A stretch of 36,351 nt of DNA from Steroidobacteraceae bacterium (GTDB lineage Bacteria; Pseudomonadota; Gammaproteobacteria; Steroidobacterales; Steroidobacteraceae): positions 1 through 36,351 of the forward strand of contig JAENJD010000004.1 in NCBI GenBank assembly GCA_016844605.1, given 5' to 3'. A program made the position numbers and the translations under genes. Of the stretch, positions 30,607-36,351 are shown one piece after another; the stretch's first letter is position 1, and the number at the start of each line of letters is the position of its first letter. The notes beneath the pieces were generated by a model that was given only the letters and a program-made list of their open reading frames with translations, ran no database searches and had not been told where the DNA came from.

Positions 30607-31538
30607 CCAGTGCGGCCGACCGCGCCGCTGCGCGGGCGGCGATTGCAACTGTGCCCGCACTCAGTCGCCTCGACGCGGCCGCACTCGACATCGTGCGCCT
30701 TGGTGGGCTGACCAACCAGGTGTTCAGCGTGCGGGCCGGTGCCGAAGCCTACTGCCTGCGCGTTCCCGGGAAGGGCACCGATGCCTACATCGATCGCCGT
30801 GTCGAGGCGGTCAACGCGCGCGCCGCAGCAGCAGCCGGCGTCGGCCCCGAGGTGCTCTACTTCGGGGATCACGGCATCATGGTCACGCGGTTCCTCGCCG
30901 GCTGCGTCACGATGACGCCTGAAACCCTGCGTACGACGCCAGGCGCCCCGGTTCGTGCCGCCCGCGCATTCCGGCAACTGCATTTGTCCGGCCGGGTGTT
31001 CGCGTTCCGCTTCGAACTGTTCGCGATGATCGACGGTTACCTCGCTCATCTCGAGACGCTCGGAGCGAGCTTGCCAGAGGACTATCACGAGACCGTGGCC
31101 AGTGCGCGAATCGTACGCGAGGCGCTGGCGGCACGCCCGCTGCCGCTTGCGCCCTGCCACTGCGATCCCTTGTGCGAAAACCTGCTCGACGACGGCCGGC
31201 GCATGTGGCTCGTCGACTGGGAGTACTCGGGCATGAACGATCCGATGTGGGACCTTGGAGATCTCTCGGTCGAGGCCGGATTCGGGCCCGAGCACGACCG
31301 CGCGATGCTCGAGGCCTATTTCGACGGGCCCGCGCGCCCCGCCGATCTGGGCCGCATGGTCATCTACAAGGCGATGTGCGATCTGCTGTGGACACTCTGG
31401 GGGCTGATCCAGCACGCCAACAGGAATCCCGCCGACGATTTCTGGAGCTATGCCGTCAAGCGCTTCGCGCGCTGCCGCGGGTTGATGGCAACCCCCGCCT
31501 TCGCCGCCCACCTCGCCGCGATCAGGTCGGCCGAATGA
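30603..31538 (+). CDS. Choline/ethanolamine kinase-like (LicA/APH fold) phosphotransferase
   Basis: LGGLTNQVFSVRAGAEAYCLRVPGKGTDAYIDR; catalytic CHCDPLCENLLDDGRRMWLVDWEYSGMNDPMWDLGDLSVEAGF. GTG start overlaps the methyltransferase stop. Confidence 0.8.
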   Translation: MTSAADRAAARAAIATVPALSRLDAAALDIVRLGGLTNQVFSVRAGAEAYCLRVPGKGTDAYIDRRVEAVNARAAAAAGVGPEVLYFGDHGIMVTRFLAGCVTMTPETLRTTPGAPVRAARAFRQLHLSGRVFAFRFELFAMIDGYLAHLETLGASLPEDYHETVASARIVREALAARPLPLAPCHCDPLCENLLDDGRRMWLVDWEYSGMNDPMWDLGDLSVEAGFGPEHDRAMLEAYFDGPARPADLGRMVIYKAMCDLLWTLWGLIQHANRNPADDFWSYAVKRFARCRGLMATPAFAAHLAAIRSAE

Positions 31539-33109
31539 CCACCGATCGCGATGCGCGCTATCGTGACGTCATGCGTCAGGTGCAGGCGCACAACTGGCGC
31601 GAAGCCGATGCACGCGGCCGTGAGCTGAACATTGCCGACCCCACATTCGCCCCGGGCTGGTTGCTGGCGAGCGTGATCGCCCAGCATCTTCATGACCACG
31701 AACGTGCGTTGCAACTCGCCGAGCGCGCCGTCGCTGTCGCCCCGGACGACGCGTCCGTGCTCCTGCGCCAAGCGCAATGCCTGGATGGTCTGCGGCGCCG
31801 GCCGGAAGCGCTGAGCGCAGCGGCAGAGGCCGAGCGCGCATCCGGCGACAACCCGCGCGCCCTCGCAGCAATCGGCCTGTTCTACAGCGCAGCAGACGAG
31901 CACTTTCTTGCGTTGGCCACCTACGACCGCGCCTGCCGCCAGGCGCCCGACAACACGCAACTGCTGTTCAGCCGTGCCGTGGTGCGCAGGACCGTCGGCC
32001 AGGTCGAGGAAGCGGAAGCCGACTACGACCGCGTACTCGAGCTGGATCCGAAGTATTACGAGAGTTACGCGAATCGATCCAACCTGCGCACGCAGACGCC
32101 GGATCGCAATCACGTGAACCTGCTCGAGCAGTTGCTCGAGCACGGTGGCGCCGACGCGAATGGAGAAGTGCAGCTGCGTTACGCGCTCGCGAAGGAGTAC
32201 GCGGACCTCGGGCGGCATGCCGAATCGTGGATGAATCTGGAACGCGGCGCGCGGCTGCGACGCGGCCAGCTCGCGTATGACATCAATACCGACCTGAATA
32301 CCGTGGACTGGCTGATCGAGACCTATCCTGCCGGTCCGTTGCGGGCGGCCGAAGGAGCGCCGGCCGATGCACCGATCTTCATCGTCGGCCTCCCGCGCGC
32401 AGGGTCGACGCTCGTCGAGCGCATTCTGTCGAGTCATTCACAGCTGCACGCGGCCGGCGAACTGCGGCACTTCACGCTGGCGATCACCGCTGCCGCGCGC
32501 TTGAAAAGCGGCCTCGAGGATCCGCCGCTGCGGCAGATCATCGCGCTCTCGGCACAGCACGACTTCGCATCACTCGGCCGGGAATACCTGGCTCGTTGCC
32601 GTCCGGTCGCGGGCGACACGCCACGGTTCATCGACAAGATGCCGGTCAACTACCTGCATTGCGGCCTGATCCGCCGCGCGTTGCCGAATGCCAGGATCGT
32701 CCACGTCGCGCGCCAGCCGCTCGCCGCCTGTTACGCGATGTACAAGATGCTGTTTCGGGACGGCTACCCGTTCTCCTACGACCTCGACGAGATGGCGCAG
32801 TACTACATCGCCTACCGCCGGTTGATGGATCACTGGCACAGCACGATGCCGGGCGTTATCCACGAGCTGTCCTATGAACGCCTGGTCGCCGATCAGCCCG
32901 GCGAAACGCGCCGGCTGCTCGCGTTCTGCGGCCTCGAATGGGAAGACGCCTGCCTCGACTTTCACCTGAACCCCGCCGCGAGCACGACGGCGAGCGCGCA
33001 CCAGGTGCGCCAGCCGATTTACCAATCGGCCGTGAATGAGTGGCGCAACTACGCCACGCAGCTCGCCGGACTGCGTGCCAGACTCGAGGCGGCAGGGATC
33101 GCGGTCTAG
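31535..33109 (+). CDS. TPR-domain sulfotransferase
   Basis: N-terminal TPRs; PAPS 5'-phosphosulfate-binding motif PIFIVGLPRAGSTLVERILSSHSQLHAAGE; ATGA overlap with the kinase gene. Confidence 0.85.
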   Translation: MTTDRDARYRDVMRQVQAHNWREADARGRELNIADPTFAPGWLLASVIAQHLHDHERALQLAERAVAVAPDDASVLLRQAQCLDGLRRRPEALSAAAEAERASGDNPRALAAIGLFYSAADEHFLALATYDRACRQAPDNTQLLFSRAVVRRTVGQVEEAEADYDRVLELDPKYYESYANRSNLRTQTPDRNHVNLLEQLLEHGGADANGEVQLRYALAKEYADLGRHAESWMNLERGARLRRGQLAYDINTDLNTVDWLIETYPAGPLRAAEGAPADAPIFIVGLPRAGSTLVERILSSHSQLHAAGELRHFTLAITAAARLKSGLEDPPLRQIIALSAQHDFASLGREYLARCRPVAGDTPRFIDKMPVNYLHCGLIRRALPNARIVHVARQPLAACYAMYKMLFRDGYPFSYDLDEMAQYYIAYRRLMDHWHSTMPGVIHELSYERLVADQPGETRRLLAFCGLEWEDACLDFHLNPAASTTASAHQVRQPIYQSAVNEWRNYATQLAGLRARLEAAGIAV

Positions 33110-33153
33110 ACACCCGAATGACCCGCGTCTCCCGGGTATGCGAGGATGGGTCC

Positions 33154-33885
33154 ATGGGTCCCAGCGCGAGCGTTCATGTGACCGGGGTCCGGCCAGTGCG
33201 TGCTGTGCTCTTCGACCTCGACGGCACGCTGGTAGACAGCGAGATACACACGGATCAGTCGATCAGCGCGGCGCTTGCGCAGTACGGGCTCGCGGACTTC
33301 AGGCTTCCGCACACGGATACCCAGGGCCGCACCTGGATCTATATCGCCGACAAGATCCGGGCACGCACGAATATTGATCGCGCCTCAAGCTTGATTGCCG
33401 CCGACCTGTTGACTCACTGGAATGACGTTGCGACCGACGTGAAGCCGATACCCGGTGCACCGGAAGCCGTGCGCGCCGCCGCGGCACGCGGCCTGCAACT
33501 CGGTGTCGTTTCCTCGAGCCCGCGCTCCGTGATCGACTCTTTCCTCGACAAGCTCGGCGTTGACGACTGCATTGGCCCTGGCGCAAGAATCGGCGGTGAC
33601 GCCGTCACCAATACCAAGCCCGACCCGGAAGGTTTTCTGCTCGCGGCGAGCGCGCTCGCGGTCGATCCCGCAGACACGCTGGTGTTTGAGGACAGCCAGG
33701 CAGGCCTGCTTGCGGCAAGGGCTGCCGGCATGCGCTCCGTTTTCGTGACCTGCTGCGCGTCGGACATCCCCGCGAACACGGCGCTCGCCACCGCCAGCTG
33801 CACCCACTACCGCACATTGCCTCCGCGTTTCTGGGACGAACTCGCGGACGGCAGCTGCGATTTCGCCAGCAGGTCATTCACATGA
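33154..33885 (+). CDS. HAD-superfamily phosphatase (beta-PGM-like)
   Basis: AVLFDLDGTLVDSE, LGVVSSSPRS, KPDPEGFLLAASAL, LVFEDSQAGLLAARAAGM. Alternative start ATG 33118. Confidence 0.85.
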   Translation: MGPSASVHVTGVRPVRAVLFDLDGTLVDSEIHTDQSISAALAQYGLADFRLPHTDTQGRTWIYIADKIRARTNIDRASSLIAADLLTHWNDVATDVKPIPGAPEAVRAAAARGLQLGVVSSSPRSVIDSFLDKLGVDDCIGPGARIGGDAVTNTKPDPEGFLLAASALAVDPADTLVFEDSQAGLLAARAAGMRSVFVTCCASDIPANTALATASCTHYRTLPPRFWDELADGSCDFASRSFT

Positions 33886-35165
33886 GTGCGACGAAACAGG
33901 AGCAGTTGCGCCGCTATCGCATGCAGTTGTTCACGGCGACCTGGCTTTCCTACGCCGGTTTCTACTTTGCGCGGAAGGTCTACGCGGTCCTGAAACATCC
34001 GCTGAAGGAGCAGTTCGGCCTCGACGATATCCAGATCGCCTATCCATGGACCATCTATCTCGTCACCTACATGCTGGGCCAGTTCCTCGCAGCGTGGCTC
34101 GGCAGGCGCATGGAGAGCCGGCGCGTGCTCGCGTACGGCATGTGCATCGCGGCCGCGTGCAACATCGTGCTGGGGCTGCTCGTCGACTCGCATCTCGCGA
34201 GCGTGTTCCTGTGGATGTGCGTGACGATGGGAATCCACGGCCTCGCGCAGGCGACGGGCTGGCCGCACAATGTCGCCCTGTTTGCGAACTGGACGCTCCG
34301 CTCGGAACGCGGAACTTTGTTCGGCATCTGGGGCACCTGCTACCAGATTGGCGGAATTGCAGGAAAAGGCCTGGCCGGATTCCTGCTCGGCTGGCTGGGA
34401 ATGGCGTGGTCGTTCTTCGGCTCGAGCATCGTGCTGCTCGCATTCACGCTGTATTTCGTCCTGTTCGCGCGCGAGCGGCCACAATCGGTCGGACTGTCGC
34501 TTGAAGACGATGCGGAACCGGACGCCGCCGTACCAGGCTCGCGTGAAGCAGTCGCGGCCCGCGATGCACTGTTGCCACCGGGATTCATGGCATCGATCGT
34601 CGCGATGGGCCTGATCTACTTCGGCTTCAAGTTTCTCCGCTACGCGCTCGACAGCTGGTCCACGCTGATCCTCGGCGAGCAATTCGGAATGACGACATCG
34701 GTTGCCGCCTACTGGTCAACCGCGTTCGACTGGATCGGCTTCCTCGGCGTGATCGCCGGCGGGATCTGGTCGGACCGCCTGCCGGGCTCACGACGAACGC
34801 CGGTGATCTTCTGGATGACGGCCGGTTGTCTCGTGTTCACGTCGCTGATGTGGTTCGTCGGCCTGTCGTCGCCGGTCCTGTTCGTCGCGCTGCTGGGCCT
34901 GATCGGATTCACGGCGATGGGGCCCGACTCGCTGCTTTCCGGCGCCTGCGCGATGGATGTGGGCAACCGGCGCCAGGCTGCGCTCGCCGCCGGTGTCATC
35001 AACGGCTTCGGATCGATCGGCCCGATACTGCAGGAGCCGATCATCGGCTGGCTGAAGCAGACCCGTGGCCTGGATTCGGTCTTCCTGCTGTTGGTAGGTG
35101 TCGTATTCCTGACTACAGTCGCCACCGGGCTGCTTGCCCGATTCGAGCGGCGTCGCGGGATCTAA
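33882..35165 (+). CDS. OPA-family (GlpT/UhpT-like) organophosphate:phosphate antiporter, MFS fold
   Basis: RYRMQLFTATWLSYAGFYFARKVYAVLKHPLKEQFGLDDIQIAYPWTIYLVTYMLGQF; GIHGLAQATGWPHNVALFANWT; GFTAMGPDSLLSGACAMDVG. ATGA overlap with the HAD gene. Confidence 0.82.
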   Translation: MSATKQEQLRRYRMQLFTATWLSYAGFYFARKVYAVLKHPLKEQFGLDDIQIAYPWTIYLVTYMLGQFLAAWLGRRMESRRVLAYGMCIAAACNIVLGLLVDSHLASVFLWMCVTMGIHGLAQATGWPHNVALFANWTLRSERGTLFGIWGTCYQIGGIAGKGLAGFLLGWLGMAWSFFGSSIVLLAFTLYFVLFARERPQSVGLSLEDDAEPDAAVPGSREAVAARDALLPPGFMASIVAMGLIYFGFKFLRYALDSWSTLILGEQFGMTTSVAAYWSTAFDWIGFLGVIAGGIWSDRLPGSRRTPVIFWMTAGCLVFTSLMWFVGLSSPVLFVALLGLIGFTAMGPDSLLSGACAMDVGNRRQAALAAGVINGFGSIGPILQEPIIGWLKQTRGLDSVFLLLVGVVFLTTVATGLLARFERRRGI

Positions 35166-35956
35166 CCGGGCCCAAAGGAAAGTTCGCGGGCGAGGTGCTG
35201 CACGAGCGCGCGATTGCCGAACAACGAATCCACCTTGTTCGGCACTTTTGAGCGGAAGATCAAGGCCGTCCCGCCAGCCTCCTCGATCAATGCCTGCGTC
35301 GGCAGGACGTCCCAGGGATTCAGCGCGGGGTCCATCATCGCCCCGAGCGCGCCGCTGATGACCAGGCCGTGGCCGAAACAGTCTGTGTAGCCGCGCACGT
35401 ATCCATGCAGGGCTGACAAACGGCAGTAATCCTCAAAGCGGCTGGCGGCGACAAACTGCGCAATGTCGCCCACGCCGATGATGGCATCCTCGATCGCCAC
35501 GGACTCCGGGAGCCGCAGGGTCTCACCATTGCGGGTGACCCCCTGCCCCCTGGCGGCCGCATACGTGACCCCGAGCATCGGCAGGTGAATGACACCCAAT
35601 ACGGGCCGCTCATCATTCATGTCCTGCAAGGCGATCATCGTCCCGCAGAGCGGAATGCCGTGAATGAACGAGCGGGTGCCGTCGATCGGGTCCACGGTCC
35701 ATCGCCAGCGTGTGCCCTGGCCCGTGAAACCCTGTTCCTCGCCGAGGATGTCCAGCGGTCCGGTCGAAGCTTTTGACAACAGGTGCGCACGGATCACCGC
35801 TTCCGCCTCCTGATCAGCGAGAGTCACCGGTGACCCATCGCGCTTCTGCTGCACACCGAGTTGCTGACTGCCGAAATACTTCCTGATGCCGACTGCCGCG
35901 GCCAGCGCGGCATCGACGGCGGTTTGCAACAGTTGCCTCAGTTGTTCATCGGTCAT
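35162..35956 (-). CDS. Inositol monophosphatase-family phosphatase (histidinol-phosphatase-like)
   Basis: DGSPVTLADQEAEAVIRAHL, GEEQGF, WTVDPIDGTRSFIHGIPLCGTMIAL, ALNPWDVLPTQALIEEAGG. Confidence 0.88.
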   Translation of the reverse strand: MTDEQLRQLLQTAVDAALAAAVGIRKYFGSQQLGVQQKRDGSPVTLADQEAEAVIRAHLLSKASTGPLDILGEEQGFTGQGTRWRWTVDPIDGTRSFIHGIPLCGTMIALQDMNDERPVLGVIHLPMLGVTYAAARGQGVTRNGETLRLPESVAIEDAIIGVGDIAQFVAASRFEDYCRLSALHGYVRGYTDCFGHGLVISGALGAMMDPALNPWDVLPTQALIEEAGGTALIFRSKVPNKVDSLFGNRALVQHLARELSFGPG

Positions 35957-36110
35957 CGGATCCGTCTCGCCGAATCGTAGCTTCCGGGTCTTCTGTAGCC
36001 ACCCGCCCCGTCCATGAAGCGCCCCGGAGCGCTATCCTAATCGGACCGGTCGCGCGCTGCAGAACCGGGTAAATCCTGTGCTACCATTTGCCGGTCATCA
36101 GGTTGACAGT

Positions 36111-36142
36111 CCCTGCAGGGTCCGCGGACCCTAAAAGTCCGC
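36111..36142 (+). promoter_or_regulatory. Overlapping palindromes upstream of the ProX-like gene (operator or leader structure)
   Basis: CCCTGCAGGG (36111-36120), AGGGTCCGCGGACCCT (36117-36132, perfect 16-nt palindrome) and GCGGAC-CCTAAAA-GTCCGC (36124-36142); TTGACA at 36103-36108. Confidence 0.5.
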
Positions 36143-36184
36143 AGCATAATCAAAACTCCGCTTTGTCGGGGGGTGGGTGTCGCC

Positions 36185-36351
36185 ATGAACCAGCGCCTGA
36201 AGAACTTTGCCGTCGCGGCCGCCGTTGCCGTGTTGGCCGTCGCATTGGCCAGCTGCGCCAAGACCAAGGAGCCGATCAAGCTGACGCTGCACGATTGGAC
36301 CGGCCAGCTCATCACCACGCGGATCATGGGCTCGGTGCTGGAGAAGGCGGG
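36185..36351 (+). CDS. Glycine betaine/choline-type (ProX/OpuAC-like) ABC substrate-binding lipoprotein, N-terminal part (runs off the right edge)
   Basis: MNQRLKNFAVAAAVAVLAVALASCAKTKEPIKLTLHDWTGQLITTRIMGSVLEKA: lipobox LASC and an OpuAC-like first strand. Confidence 0.65.
   Translation, partial: MNQRLKNFAVAAAVAVLAVALASCAKTKEPIKLTLHDWTGQLITTRIMGSVLEKA

Overview
This is a high-GC window, probably gammaproteobacterial chromosome (inference from gene content). It encodes about 29 genes, mostly housekeeping and transport, in compact operons with many 4-nt ATGA/GTGA overlaps. Left to right: a partial alginate-export-type porin (-); acetyl-CoA synthetase, a secreted EEP phosphoesterase, a HIT protein, an AI-2E family permease and UvrD; trkA-trkH with a small TPR protein and a 2TM channel-like protein; MFS-dtd-tatABC; a peptide-use block (POT transporter, M2 peptidase lipoprotein, OPT transporter); EamA, a methyltransferase, a SLC13/DASS permease and a Tat-signal PhoD-like phosphatase. 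Next is a complete minus-strand glycerol-type ABC importer (GlpV-S-T-P-Q-U-like). Divergent to it is a five-gene operon: SDMT-like methyltransferase, choline-kinase-like APH, TPR-sulfotransferase, HAD phosphatase, OPA-type antiporter. The window ends with an IMPase-family phosphatase (-) and the start of a ProX-like substrate-binding lipoprotein. The most interesting non-coding signals are: (i) two inverted, diverged copies of a ~90-nt hairpin element between uvrD and trkA, with covarying stems and a conserved 14-nt loop; (ii) two copies of a 23-24-bp perfect palindrome (AAAAAGGGGACGCTACCCTTTTC) that supplies the C-terminus of one gene and overlaps the start of another; (iii) a GCTAGAAT box 7-9 nt before three start codons, suggesting leaderless transcripts; (iv) nested, mutually exclusive palindromes upstream of the ProX-like gene. 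The most interesting protein-level candidates are the 2TM pore-loop protein with a non-canonical filter-like motif next to trkAH, and the divergent transporter/modification module at 23.7-35.2 kb. No database search was possible.
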